From NCBI GenBank assembly GCA_964413935.1, contig CAYPTY010000019.1, positions 1 through 52,771 on the forward strand: 52,771 nucleotides of DNA, read 5' to 3'. Positions 7,517 to 16,719 of this stretch are shown piece after piece. The DNA comes from CAYPTY01 sp964413935. GTDB lineage: Bacteria; Bacteroidota; Rhodothermia; Balneolales; Balneolaceae. A program made the translations under genes and the position numbers. Each line of letters begins with the position of its first letter. Position 1 is the stretch's first letter. The notes under the pieces were generated by a model. That model did no database searches, was not told the origin of the DNA, and was given only the letters and a program-made list of their open reading frames with translations.

Positions 7517-8227
7517 ATGACTGAATCAAACCAAAACCATGTACCTAAGCCCTATGAGCATTATAAGGAGGGTTTCGACAAGGATATCTGGAGTATTTTC
7601 AGGGTGATGGGAGAGTTCGTGGAGGGTTATGATAAACTTTACCGGATTGGTCCCTGTATTTCAGTTTTTGGTTCAGCCCGATCCAAACCGGGTGATAAGT
7701 ACTATGAGCTGGCCGTAGAGACCTCAAAGCGTATCATTGAACGTGGATTCGGGATTATAACCGGTGGAGGTCCGGGTATCATGGAGGCTGGAAACCGGGG
7801 TGCACAGGAAGCCAAAGGAAGATCGGTTGGCCTTGGTATTGAACTACCTTTTGAGCAGGGCGTGAATGACTTTGTGGACCGCCACTATGCCATAAATTTT
7901 GATTATTTCTTTGTGCGAAAAGTGATGTTCGTTAAATACGCTCAGGGATTTGTGGTATTTCCGGGTGGCTTTGGCACCCTTGATGAGCTTTTTGAAAGCC
8001 TAACACTGGTTCAAACCCAGAAAATTTCGCGTATTCCTATTATTCTGTTCGGCTCAGAATACTGGGGAGGTATGGTTGACTGGATTAAAAATACGATGGT
8101 GGAATGGGGAACCATCTCAGAATCTGACCTGGAACTGTTTCATGTTACGGATGATCCGGACCATACAGCAGAGATTATTACTGATTTTTACCAGAAAAAA
8201 GAACCTATGCCGAATTTTTACTTCTGA
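7517..8227 (+). CDS. LOG-family protein (TIGR00730), putative nucleotide 5'-monophosphate phosphoribohydrolase
   Basis: A 236-residue Rossmann-like protein of the family often mislabelled lysine decarboxylase. Family members hydrolyse the N-glycosidic bond of AMP or cytokinin riboside monophosphates to give free base and ribose 5-phosphate. Diagnostic motifs are GGGPGIMEAGNRGA at about 83-96 and PGGFGTLDE at 149-157, where the Glu is catalytic in characterised members. VFGSARSKPGDKYYELA fits the conserved N-terminal strand-loop. It has an N-terminal extension of about 40 residues compared with short LOG proteins. AAGGTGA eight or so bases before the ATG is a plausible ribosome-binding site. 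The in vivo substrate is not inferable; nucleotide salvage is most likely. Confidence 0.88.
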   Translation: MTESNQNHVPKPYEHYKEGFDKDIWSIFRVMGEFVEGYDKLYRIGPCISVFGSARSKPGDKYYELAVETSKRIIERGFGIITGGGPGIMEAGNRGAQEAKGRSVGLGIELPFEQGVNDFVDRHYAINFDYFFVRKVMFVKYAQGFVVFPGGFGTLDELFESLTLVQTQKISRIPIILFGSEYWGGMVDWIKNTMVEWGTISESDLELFHVTDDPDHTAEIITDFYQKKEPMPNFYF

Positions 8228-8313
8228 TTACCCGTTTGGGCTTATGTTGCATTATTCTTAGTTAACATTAGTGCAATATTTTCAGCCCACCTTAGGTTAT
8301 AGGGTTTATAATG

Positions 8314-8340
8314 AGGAACATTTTTCTTTTATTAGTTCCT
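8314..8340. promoter_or_regulatory. Inverted repeat in the TPR gene leader
   Basis: AGGAAC (8314-8319) and GTTCCT (8335-8340) form a perfect 6-base inverted repeat with a 15-base T-rich spacer, starting about 60 bases before the TPR gene ATG. A second imperfect pair, TTGCATTA near 8250 and TTAGTGCAA near 8270, lies upstream. They could be operator half-sites or a weak mRNA hairpin. No T-tract follows directly, so a terminator is less likely. Confidence 0.25.
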
Positions 8341-8372
8341 TCGTCAAAAAAAGAAAGAAAATTACGCAAACC

Positions 8373-9383
8373 ATGAAGACTCTACGTTACACTTTGTCTG
8401 TACTACTGCTGGTTTTGGTCTCTGCCACTGCTTACGGTCAGACAACCAAAGCTGATGCTATCAAGCTCTTCAACAAGGCTCTTGAGGAAGCAAAAGCCAA
8501 CAATTTTGATCAGGCTATTGCTGAATTCGCAGAAGCTATCACCCTTGCTGATGAACTCGGAGAAGAGGGCGCTGACATTAAAGACAGGTCAGAAAAGCAA
8601 TTACCCGGCCTGTACTATAAAAGAGCGGTGGAAGCATTTAATATGTTTCGCAGCTCAAAATCACTGAGTGATCTGGACTCAGCTATTGAAGATTTTAATG
8701 AAGCGGCACAGGTTTCCAATCAGTATGACAATACTGAACTGGAACAAAAGGCCAATGGTATTATTCCACAACTCCACTATCAGAAGTCAATTTTCCTCTT
8801 CAAGCAGAGTGATTTTGCCGGTGCTGAGGAAGAACTAACAAAAGCACTCGAATTTAATCAGAATTATGCGAAAGCATATTTCCAGCGCAGTGTGGTCTAC
8901 AAGAAACTGAACCCGAATGATCTTGATGGATACATCACTCTGGTTGATGAAGCGATTGATGTAGCTGAAAATACCGGTGACAGCCGAACACTCAGAAGCG
9001 CAAATGAGTCAGCCCATGATGAACTGCTCTATCGGGCAGTGAAGCAAACGGAGAACAACCGACTTTCTACCGCTGTTGAGCTGCTGAATAAAGCACTCAA
9101 GTACGATCCCGAATCTGAAGATGTATACTACCGACTTGCGGAGGCACTGAACAAGCAGGGCAAATATGATGATGCTCTACAGCATGCAAACAAAGCTCTT
9201 GAGCTTGAGAATGGTGGTAAGTCAGAAAAAGCCAAAATATTCTTTGAAATCGGATTTGCACATCAGGGCAAAGGCGATAATTCTGCAGCCTGCAGTGCCT
9301 TCCAGAACGCAGCCTTCGGTGCTTTCAAAGCTCCGGCAGAACATAAGATGGAATACGAACTCAAGTGCGAAACGGCTCGCTGA
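8373..9383 (+). CDS. Secreted tetratricopeptide-repeat protein
   Basis: A 336-residue exported TPR protein. The signal peptide is residues 1-22 (MKTLRYTLSVLLLVLVSATA then YGQ). Repeats of about 34 residues are visible, for example FDQAIAEFAEAITLADELGE, FAGAEEELTKALEFNQNYAK and YDDALQHANKALELENGG, each with the alternating small and aromatic residues of TPR helices. The mature protein is acidic and probably acts in the periplasm as a protein-interaction scaffold. The open frame extends to 8271, but the ATG at 8373 starts a clean signal peptide, so I used it. A strong intrinsic terminator follows at 9410-9439. No partner is evident from neighbours. Confidence 0.85.
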   Translation: MKTLRYTLSVLLLVLVSATAYGQTTKADAIKLFNKALEEAKANNFDQAIAEFAEAITLADELGEEGADIKDRSEKQLPGLYYKRAVEAFNMFRSSKSLSDLDSAIEDFNEAAQVSNQYDNTELEQKANGIIPQLHYQKSIFLFKQSDFAGAEEELTKALEFNQNYAKAYFQRSVVYKKLNPNDLDGYITLVDEAIDVAENTGDSRTLRSANESAHDELLYRAVKQTENNRLSTAVELLNKALKYDPESEDVYYRLAEALNKQGKYDDALQHANKALELENGGKSEKAKIFFEIGFAHQGKGDNSAACSAFQNAAFGAFKAPAEHKMEYELKCETAR

Positions 9384-9409
9384 TTCCATCCACTTTTTGA
9401 GTTTTATCG

Positions 9410-9439
9410 AGCCCGCTGTTTTTACAGCGGGCTTTTTTT
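9410..9439 (+). terminator. Intrinsic terminator after the TPR gene
   Basis: AGCCCGCTGT (9410-9419) and ACAGCGGGCT (9424-9433) form a perfect 10-base, GC-rich stem around a TTTT loop. A run of seven T follows (9433-9439). This is a textbook rho-independent terminator for the plus-strand gene ending at 9383. Confidence 0.95.
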
Positions 9440-9539
9440 GTGCTTACAAGGCATAAATTTCAGCCTCTTCTTTAAAGTAAATAGTGGTTTCCCTACCTTC
9501 CTGCTGTTTCAGCAAACAAAACTAACTGCACCTGCATAC

Positions 9540-11525
9540 ATGCCAAAATCAGCACTCGATCAGCTCTGTGTTAACACCATACGAACCCTTTCTATAGATG
9601 CCGTCCAGAAAGCTAAATCAGGTCATCCTGGTATGCCGATGGGGTGTGCCGATATGGCTTATGTTCTGTGGACTAAATTTCTCAAACACAATCCGAATAA
9701 TCCTGAATGGACGGATCGAGACCGGTTTATTTTGTCAGCGGGACATGGATCCATGCTGCTTTACAGCCTGCTGCATCTCAGTGGTTATGATCTGAGCCTG
9801 AAAGAAATCAAAGATTTTCGGCAGCTGGGGAGTAAAACTCCGGGACACCCTGAATACGGTCACACAGCAGGGGTAGAAACTACGACAGGTCCGCTGGGAC
9901 AGGGTTTCGCAACCGGGGTTGGGATGGCCATGGCTGAAAAATACCTTGCCGATTACTTTAACCGGGACCAGAAGATTATTCATCATTATATCTATGCCAT
10001 CGTGAGTGATGGTGATTTAATGGAAGGCATTTCCCATGAAGCCGCTTCACTGGCGGGCCATCTGGGGCTGGGAAAGCTGATTTATTTGTACGATTCAAAT
10101 CGTATTTCCATTGATGGTTCCACTGATCTAGCGTTTACTGAAAATGTATATCAGCGTTTCGAGGCCTATGGCTGGCATGTGGTAGAAATTGATGGCCACG
10201 ATCATGATCAGATAGCGGATGCAATCAAGGGGGCACAGGATCAGCAAACAAAACCCTCACTGATCATCTGCAAAACACACATTGGCTATGGGAGCCCGAA
10301 TAAGCAGGATTCTGCAGCTTCCCACGGAGCTCCACTGGGCGAAGATGAAATTAAACTTACCAAAGAAGCCTACAACTGGAATTTCGAGGAAGCATTCACC
10401 ATTCCGGAAGAGGTAAAAGAGGAATTTGCTAAAGTAGCGGACAAAGGTGCCCTGTTGAATGAAGAGTGGGAGCAACTCCTAAAGACTTATGCTGAAGAAA
10501 ATGAAGAGTTAGCAGCTCTACTGGAAGAGTTCATTAGTGATGATTTACCCGAAAATCTCTCAGAACTCTTACCTGAATTTGAAAGCGGTACTTCGATGGC
10601 GACAAGAAAGGCATCCGGCAAGGTGTTGAACAGCCTGGCAAATCACTTACCCAATCTTATCGGGGGATCAGCTGATCTGGCCGGCAGTAATAACACGACG
10701 CTCGAAGACCTGGACTGGTTTGCGCCGGGTGAATCGGGACGTAATGTGCACTATGGTGTTCGTGAGCATGCAATGGCGGCAGCCCTGAATGGGATGGCTC
10801 TTCACAAAGGTGTAATTCCCTATGGAGGTACCTTCTTTGTGTTTACCGATTATATGCGCCCATCAATCCGTCTGGCTGCCCTGATGGGGGTACAGGCTAT
10901 TCATGTGCTCACACACGACAGTATTGGACTTGGAGAAGATGGGCCTACGCATCAGCCTATTGAACACCTGGCCAGTTTACGCGCTATGCCTAATGTGGTT
11001 CTCATCCGGCCGGCTGATGCCAATGAAGTGAGCTATGCATGGAAAATTGCACTTGAGAGAACTACTGGGCCAACACTTTTAATTCTTACCCGGCAAAATC
11101 TGCCGGTATTCGCGCGAAACCCGCATAATGACGCCTCTCTTACTGAAAAGGGAGCTTATATTCTTGCTGATGCGGATTCAGGCAATCCTGATTGTATCCT
11201 TATTGCAACGGGATCTGAAGTCGAAATTGCCATGGAAGCTAAATCCCGCTTAAAAGAAAAGGGGATGGATGCCCGGGTTGTGAGTATGCCGAGCTGGGAA
11301 CTCTTCGAAGAACAGTCAGCAGAATATCAGGAAAGAGTACTGCCTTCATCGGTCAGCAATCGGGTGGCCATTGAAGCAGGTTCCACCTTTGGCTGGGCAA
11401 AATGGGTTGGGCGTGATGGCAAAGTAATTGGATTACACGATTTCGGTGCATCTGCGCCGCACACAGACTTGTATGAGCACTTCGGTCTTACAGCGGAAGC
11501 TGTTGTGGATGCAGTAATGAATTAA
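9540..11525 (+). CDS. tkt: Transketolase
   Basis: Thiamine-diphosphate enzyme of the pentose phosphate pathway that moves two-carbon units between ketose and aldose phosphates. At 661 residues it has the normal bacterial length and all three domains. The ThDP and metal motif starts at GDGDLMEGISHEAASLAGH and continues to DSNRISIDG. The second-domain EHAMAAALNGMALH contains the glutamate that activates the cofactor. GHPGMPMGCADMAYVLW and HGAPLG match substrate-binding segments. The frame is open to 9438, which overlaps the preceding terminator, so the ATG at 9540 (MPKSALDQLCVNTIRTLSID) is the start. The SpoIIE-type phosphatase gene converges from the other strand after 22 bases, with no clear terminator between them. 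Confidence 0.97.
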   Translation: MPKSALDQLCVNTIRTLSIDAVQKAKSGHPGMPMGCADMAYVLWTKFLKHNPNNPEWTDRDRFILSAGHGSMLLYSLLHLSGYDLSLKEIKDFRQLGSKTPGHPEYGHTAGVETTTGPLGQGFATGVGMAMAEKYLADYFNRDQKIIHHYIYAIVSDGDLMEGISHEAASLAGHLGLGKLIYLYDSNRISIDGSTDLAFTENVYQRFEAYGWHVVEIDGHDHDQIADAIKGAQDQQTKPSLIICKTHIGYGSPNKQDSAASHGAPLGEDEIKLTKEAYNWNFEEAFTIPEEVKEEFAKVADKGALLNEEWEQLLKTYAEENEELAALLEEFISDDLPENLSELLPEFESGTSMATRKASGKVLNSLANHLPNLIGGSADLAGSNNTTLEDLDWFAPGESGRNVHYGVREHAMAAALNGMALHKGVIPYGGTFFVFTDYMRPSIRLAALMGVQAIHVLTHDSIGLGEDGPTHQPIEHLASLRAMPNVVLIRPADANEVSYAWKIALERTTGPTLLILTRQNLPVFARNPHNDASLTEKGAYILADADSGNPDCILIATGSEVEIAMEAKSRLKEKGMDARVVSMPSWELFEEQSAEYQERVLPSSVSNRVAIEAGSTFGWAKWVGRDGKVIGLHDFGASAPHTDLYEHFGLTAEAVVDAVMN

Positions 11526-11547
11526 CTGGTATCCCGATAATGTAACT

Positions 11548-12690
11548 TTATTCCGGGCGATGAACACAGGTAAAGGTGATATCGTCCAGGGTCTCTTCAC
11601 CTCCAATAAAGCTCTCGAGTGAGTTCTGTATTTTACGGGTGATGGTTTTTGCATGAAGTGAACCGTAAATCTCCATGATGGCTTCCAGGCGTTCTACCCC
11701 GTATTCCTGTCCCATCTCATTACGGGCTTCATTGAGTCCATCGGTATAGAACAGCACAGAATCACCCGGCCGGAAATGATATTTCTTTTCCGTGAGGTAG
11801 GAATCCAGATTTTCGGAACTGGTCATGCCGAGGGCAAAACCATCCGATTTCAGTTCAAAGGTCGCATCTCTCTCCCTGCTGAAATAAATAGGGGCATTAT
11901 GGCCCGCGCGGGCAAAAATGAAATGTTCTCCATCCTTCGGGAAAAAGGCAGCAGCTGCCGTTACAAAAGTTTTATCCCGCTTATCGCTTTTTACGTATTC
12001 GTTCAGCTGAATAAACAGCTCTTTTGGGTTTGGATGTTCTTTTTCGATGAGAAGCTTTACCAGGGCTTGCATCCTCACCATGTACAATGCCGCTGTTAAT
12101 CCTTTGCCGGAAACATCGGCAATAATTACATAGGTCCCGTTTTCGGTCTCAATCACATCCACATAATCTCCGCCAACCTCACTGGCTGTATGGGCAAAAG
12201 AATAGATCTCCAGGTTTTCGGTATTCGAGGAGGTATCGGGCAGCAAACTGAGCTGAATGGATCTGGCCAGGTCTATTTCCCGCTTTACATCTGATTTTTC
12301 AAGTAACTCAACCAGCAGCAACAGAAACATCGAAATAAAACCGAAAGGCAGCAGGGCGTTGGAAAAAAAGACAAATTGTGCCAGATCAAAGAATTGCAGC
12401 AGGTAATAACCAACAAAAGAAACTGAGCCAAGTCCGAAAGCCAGTCGGCGAGTGGGGTTCAGGCGCTGAGTCAGGTCAGACATAAGCCGCATAAAGCGGA
12501 CGTGTCCCGGAAGTCTTCGGCCCTGCGCACGTTCTATATCCTCTACTGCTTCTTTGTAGAGCTGCTTCAGACGTTCGGTATCTGAGCGGAACTCCTTATT
12601 GAACCGTTGACGGTTCATTCCCGATACATATTCCTTGTAGAAGGACCGGGTAGTCTGTAGTGCAGTATTTGTTTCGTTTTTTAAGCTCAA
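11548..12690 (-). CDS. Membrane-bound SpoIIE/RsbU-type PP2C serine phosphatase
   Basis: A 380-residue protein with a roughly 80-residue cytoplasmic N-terminal helical region and two hydrophobic helices (about 84-105 and 109-128: FGLGSVSFVGYYLLQFF, LLPFGFISMFLLLLVEL). A PP2C phosphatase domain follows. Metal-binding motifs are EVGGDYVDV, ADVSGKGLTAALYM, DGLNEAR and the final DDITF. RsbU/SpoIIE relatives dephosphorylate anti-sigma-factor antagonists in partner-switching circuits. The frame appears to start with TTG at 12690, because an in-frame TAA lies 15 bases upstream and the first ATG is at 12618. A shorter protein of 356 residues from that ATG is possible. No anti-sigma kinase or STAS antagonist gene lies nearby. 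Confidence 0.85.
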   Translation of the reverse strand: MSLKNETNTALQTTRSFYKEYVSGMNRQRFNKEFRSDTERLKQLYKEAVEDIERAQGRRLPGHVRFMRLMSDLTQRLNPTRRLAFGLGSVSFVGYYLLQFFDLAQFVFFSNALLPFGFISMFLLLLVELLEKSDVKREIDLARSIQLSLLPDTSSNTENLEIYSFAHTASEVGGDYVDVIETENGTYVIIADVSGKGLTAALYMVRMQALVKLLIEKEHPNPKELFIQLNEYVKSDKRDKTFVTAAAAFFPKDGEHFIFARAGHNAPIYFSRERDATFELKSDGFALGMTSSENLDSYLTEKKYHFRPGDSVLFYTDGLNEARNEMGQEYGVERLEAIMEIYGSLHAKTITRKIQNSLESFIGGEETLDDITFTCVHRPE

Positions 12691-12753
12691 ATCCGATGGG
12701 CCTTAGTTATTTTTCCGGCAGCGGTTTGCTTATTCGAAATAATAGTCAAAATG

Positions 12754-13761
12754 TTATGAAACTGCATTTATCCCTGCTGAATAAGCCTCTTCAATTCGGA
12801 TTTTGAGTTTCTCTTTTAATGCTGTCTCACAAAAAGCGGCATCTGCAGCCATAAGATTCACATTGCGGAAATGATGAAGGGTCCAGCCAAAAGTGGAACT
12901 CAGTTTAAGGTATTCATCTTTAAGGCTGACATCCGAAATGGTACGCCCGTCAGTGTTTATGCCAATGGATAAGCCACGCTGATACAGCTTGTGCACCACG
13001 TGCGATTGTAAAGATGAATACACACCGGTCTGTATGTTGGAAGTGGGGCATATTTCCAGATGAATACCCTCCGACTTGAGCTGCTGCAGCAAGGTTTCAT
13101 CTTCGGATGCCCGCACGCCATGGCCGATCCGGCTGGGTTTAAAAACCTGCAGTGTTTCCTGAACACTTTCCGCCCCACAGGCTTCACCCGCATGAGCGGT
13201 CCGATGTATGTCATGTTCCCTGGCATACTCGAAAGCTTTTATGTGTGCATCAACGGGGTAACCGGCCTCATCAGAGGCAATATCGATACCAACCACATGG
13301 GTTCCCTTAAACTGATTGGCCAGTTTGGCCGTGGCCATACTTTTTCCCTCATCAAAATGGCGCAAGGTTGCCAGAATGATGCGGGCTTCAATGCCGGTTT
13401 GTTTAATCCCTTCCTGAACGGCATCATTTACGGTATGCACCGCATCTTCAGGCTGCAGGCCTTTCTTGAGATGCAGAAAGGGTGCGAATCGAATTTCAGC
13501 ATAAATAACGCTGTCTTCTTGTAGCTGGCGAAATAAATCTAAGGTCACCAGCCTAAGTTCTTCCCGGCTTTGCATGATTTCCAGGGCAGCGTTGGCTTTC
13601 TGTATGTACTCAAGTAAACTGGAGCAGTGCTCCGGAGCCTTAAATTCTGCCTCATAATCCTCAAAAGAAATTCCCGGCTTTAAACGGCTTACGACCTCAT
13701 AGCTCAAGGAGCAATCCAGATGCAAATGCAGTTCAATTTTTGGAAGGGCAGATATGTTCAA
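12754..13761 (-). CDS. Adenosine deaminase-family metal-dependent hydrolase
   Basis: A 335-residue TIM-barrel deaminase, most likely converting adenosine or a related purine to the inosine form in salvage. Zinc ligands of the family are present: His12 and His14 (ELHLHLD), His190 with catalytic Glu193 (AHAGE), His214 (RIGHG) and Asp271 (INTDGRTIS). Two positions differ from the mammalian consensus: HLDG reads HLDC (Cys17), and the second Asp of NTDDP is Gly272. The latter kind of change is known in some bacterial add proteins. Translation appears to begin at TTG (13759-13761), since no ATG precedes the HLH motif. It is divergent from polA, 93 bases away. Adenosine as substrate is likely but not proven. 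Confidence 0.82.
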   Translation of the reverse strand: MNISALPKIELHLHLDCSLSYEVVSRLKPGISFEDYEAEFKAPEHCSSLLEYIQKANAALEIMQSREELRLVTLDLFRQLQEDSVIYAEIRFAPFLHLKKGLQPEDAVHTVNDAVQEGIKQTGIEARIILATLRHFDEGKSMATAKLANQFKGTHVVGIDIASDEAGYPVDAHIKAFEYAREHDIHRTAHAGEACGAESVQETLQVFKPSRIGHGVRASEDETLLQQLKSEGIHLEICPTSNIQTGVYSSLQSHVVHKLYQRGLSIGINTDGRTISDVSLKDEYLKLSSTFGWTLHHFRNVNLMAADAAFCETALKEKLKIRIEEAYSAGINAVS

Positions 13762-13854
13762 AAGTGGGGTCGTTTTCAGGTTTCGCGAAGGATAATAAGT
13801 TCGGAATTACAATCAAAACACTTAGCTTAGCCTTGAAATCAGCACCCGATTCTT

Positions 13855-16641
13855 ATGTCCAAAAAACTTCTATTCCTGCTCGACGGTATGGCTTTGGCCT
13901 ACCGTGCTCACTTCGCTTTTATTCGCAGTAATCTCCAGAACTCTGAAGGCATTCCAACCGGCCCCATCATGGGTTTTGCCAATACACTGGAAAAACTGCT
14001 GGAAGAATTTGAACCCACACACATCGCGGTCGCCTGGGATACCCATGCGCCAACCATTCGGCATGAATGGGATGAGCAATACAAGGCTAATCGCCCCCCT
14101 CAGCCTGATGAGCTGAAGGTGGGCATTCCGATTATTAAGGAAATGGTGGATTATTGGGGGATTCAGAATCTGGAAATGGATGGTTACGAAGCAGACGACA
14201 TCATCGGTACCATAGCAAGCGATGCCAATGAGGATGATGTGGATGTATATCTTGTCACACCGGATAAAGATTTCATGCAGCTGGTTCATGATCACATAAA
14301 AATGTATAAGCCGAATAATTCGGATGGTGGATTTGACCTGATCGGGAGGGAGGAGGTCAAAGCGTATTTCGGGGTGTACCCGGAGAAAGTGATCGATGTG
14401 CTGGCCATCATCGGTGACACCTCGGATAACATCCCCGGGGTACCCGGTATCGGAAAAAAAGGGGCCCCAAAACTGATTGACCAATACGGTTCTCTTGAGG
14501 AAGTGATTGAAGCTGCTCCAAGCATCACAGCCAAGCGTCAGCGTGAAAATCTGATTGAGTATAAAGATCAGGCCCTGCTGGCCAAAAAAATGGTAACCAT
14601 ACTGACCGATGTGCCTGAAATTAAGGACTGGGAACATTATGGGTGGGAGGGAGCCAATAAAAATGACCTGGGGGCCTTTTTCAAGCGCATGGAATTCAGG
14701 ACACTGACCCGGAAATACCTGGGTGAAGAGGTTGAAAAAAAAACTCAGGCCACGACTCAAAAAAGTGACCAGGGTAATTTATTCGGGGATGCGCATCAAT
14801 CTGCATCATCAGCCGGGAATTCGGGCCCGGAAACATCCTTTAACCGAGATGAATGCCAGTATGAACTGGTCACAGACCTGAATAAGTTGAAAGATTGTAT
14901 ACAGCAGAGTCTCAAAGCCGATGTGATCTGTTTTGATACGGAAACCGATGCTGCTGATCCTATCCGGGCGGGATTGGTTGGTATTTCCATATGTCATAAA
15001 ACGGGCGAAGCCTATTATGTACCGGTAAATGTGGAGGGAGTGCTTCCTCAGAATGAAGTTCTGGACGCTTTTCGGGAGCTTTTTGCATCAGAGCAAATCA
15101 CAAAAGTAGCTCACAATTTCAAGTTTGATTATCTGATGCTTCATCGGAATGGGCTGCATATCAAAGGCCCTGCTTTCGATACCATGGTAGCGGCTTATCT
15201 GATTGACAGCAGCCAGAAATTAAAAATGGACGAACTGTCACAAAAATATCTGGATTACACACCCATCCCCATCACTAAGCTGATCGGGGAAGGTAAAAAG
15301 CAGAAGTCGATGGCTGATATCCCGGCTGAGGAAGTTTATGAGTATGCCTGTGAGGATGCGGACATCACCCTCAGACTATATGAAATACTCAAAGACAGGC
15401 TGGCAGAGGATGAACTCGGTGAAATAGCCATGGAAGTGGATTTCCCGCTGATCGCGGTACTGGCTGAGATGGAAGAAAAAGGAATTAAGGTGGATACGGG
15501 AAAGCTCGAAGCTTTTTCAGAGGAGCTGCTGAGTGATTTGCAGGATTTACAGGCACAGATTTATGAAAAAGCAGGGGAAGAATTTAATGTGAATTCACCC
15601 CAGCAGCTGGGTCAGATCCTCTTTGAGAAACTCGGACTGCCCTCGGGTAAAAAAACAAAGACCGGTCGTTATTCTACCTCAGAGAGCGTGCTTTCAGATC
15701 TGGCCGTAAAATATGAACTGCCCTCCCTGGTTCTGGATTTTAGGCAGATATCCAAGTTGAAGTCCACCTACGTGGATGCCTTGCCGGAGCTCATCAATCC
15801 GGATACGGGCCGGATTCACTCCGAATTCAATCAAACAGTAGCAGCAACCGGCAGGCTTTCCTCTTCAAATCCGAATTTGCAGAATATCCCCATCCGCACA
15901 TCCCGAGGCCGGGAAATACGCAAAGCTTTTATTCCGGAAGAGGGTTTTAGCATGCTTTCGGCAGATTATTCACAGGTGGAGCTTAGGGTGATTGCGGCCA
16001 TTTCAGGCGATGAAGCAATGAAACAAGCTTTTCTGAATGATGAAGATATTCATGCCCGTACAGCGAAAGAGGTTTTCGGGCTCAGTACCCTGGAAGAAGT
16101 GACTGCTGATCAGCGCCGTAAAGCCAAGGAAGTCAATTTCGGGATTCCCTACGGGGTAAGCGCCTATGGTCTGGCTTCCCGCCTTGGACTGGAAAATGTG
16201 GAAGGGAAGGAAATGATCGACAGTTATTTCCGGGAATTTCCGAAGGTTCTGGAATACATCAACGAGACCAAGGAATTTGCAAGAGAACATGGCTACGTTA
16301 AAACCCTCATGGGACGCAGACGCTATATTCCGGATATCAAATCAGGAAACTGGAATGTACGGGGATTTGCCGAGCGTGTAGCTATTAACATGCCCATTCA
16401 GGGTACAGCAGCTGATATCATCAAACTGGCAATGATTGATATCCATCAGTTCTTGGAAAAGGAAGCTGTCAAAAGTCGTATGCTGCTGCAAGTACATGAT
16501 GAACTGGTATTTGAACTGCATGAGGATGAAAAAGACTGGCTGCCGGAAATTCTGAAGCAAAAGATGGAAGAAGCCTATACCATGGATGTGCCACTGAAGG
16601 TCGAAATGGGTACTGGCAATAACTGGCTGGAAGCCCATTGA
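13855..16641 (+). CDS. polA: DNA polymerase I
   Basis: A 928-residue family A polymerase for Okazaki fragment processing and repair synthesis. The 5' nuclease domain occupies about 1-295, with conserved acidic residues in GYEADDIIGT, VTPDKDFMQL and AIIGDTSDNIPG. A 3'-5' proofreading domain (about 340-520) keeps the DxE motif in CFDTETDAA, plus HNFKFDYLML and YACEDADITL, so proofreading is probably active. Polymerase motif A is SADYSQVELR (about 701-710). Motif B/O-helix is RRKAKEVNFGIPYGVSAYGL, with Pro where E. coli has Ile, and motif C is QVHDELVFEL. The ATG at 13855 gives a standard N-terminus. A bidirectional terminator follows at 16667-16701. Confidence 0.97.
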   Translation: MSKKLLFLLDGMALAYRAHFAFIRSNLQNSEGIPTGPIMGFANTLEKLLEEFEPTHIAVAWDTHAPTIRHEWDEQYKANRPPQPDELKVGIPIIKEMVDYWGIQNLEMDGYEADDIIGTIASDANEDDVDVYLVTPDKDFMQLVHDHIKMYKPNNSDGGFDLIGREEVKAYFGVYPEKVIDVLAIIGDTSDNIPGVPGIGKKGAPKLIDQYGSLEEVIEAAPSITAKRQRENLIEYKDQALLAKKMVTILTDVPEIKDWEHYGWEGANKNDLGAFFKRMEFRTLTRKYLGEEVEKKTQATTQKSDQGNLFGDAHQSASSAGNSGPETSFNRDECQYELVTDLNKLKDCIQQSLKADVICFDTETDAADPIRAGLVGISICHKTGEAYYVPVNVEGVLPQNEVLDAFRELFASEQITKVAHNFKFDYLMLHRNGLHIKGPAFDTMVAAYLIDSSQKLKMDELSQKYLDYTPIPITKLIGEGKKQKSMADIPAEEVYEYACEDADITLRLYEILKDRLAEDELGEIAMEVDFPLIAVLAEMEEKGIKVDTGKLEAFSEELLSDLQDLQAQIYEKAGEEFNVNSPQQLGQILFEKLGLPSGKKTKTGRYSTSESVLSDLAVKYELPSLVLDFRQISKLKSTYVDALPELINPDTGRIHSEFNQTVAATGRLSSSNPNLQNIPIRTSRGREIRKAFIPEEGFSMLSADYSQVELRVIAAISGDEAMKQAFLNDEDIHARTAKEVFGLSTLEEVTADQRRKAKEVNFGIPYGVSAYGLASRLGLENVEGKEMIDSYFREFPKVLEYINETKEFAREHGYVKTLMGRRRYIPDIKSGNWNVRGFAERVAINMPIQGTAADIIKLAMIDIHQFLEKEAVKSRMLLQVHDELVFELHEDEKDWLPEILKQKMEEAYTMDVPLKVEMGTGNNWLEAH

Positions 16642-16666
16642 TTATCCTGATTTATCAAAGGCATAA

Positions 16667-16701
16667 AAAAAGCCTCTCATGCATATCATGAAAGGCTTTT
16701 T
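16667..16701. terminator. Bidirectional intrinsic terminator between polA and the DUF6588-like gene
   Basis: AAAAAGCCT (16667-16675) pairs with AGGCTTTTT (16693-16701). An inner helix, TCATG (16677-16681) with CATGA (16687-16691), extends the hairpin. There is a T-run on the plus strand and, because A-runs precede the stem, also on the minus strand. It therefore serves both convergent genes. Confidence 0.92.
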
Positions 16702-16719
16702 GTACAAAATCGAGTCTGT

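Noticed and set aside
11526..11560. Possible terminator between transketolase and the phosphatase gene
   Set aside because: CCCG and CCGGG arms pair poorly around an AT-rich centre, with no T-run on either strand.
12970..12995. CACCACGTGCG-like match to a parS palindrome
   Set aside because: Only about 10 of 16 positions fit the parS consensus and it lies inside the adenosine deaminase coding region, so it is most likely chance.
13870..14760. A 296-codon open frame antisense to the polA nuclease domain
   Set aside because: Fully contained in polA, with no signature or ribosome-binding site.
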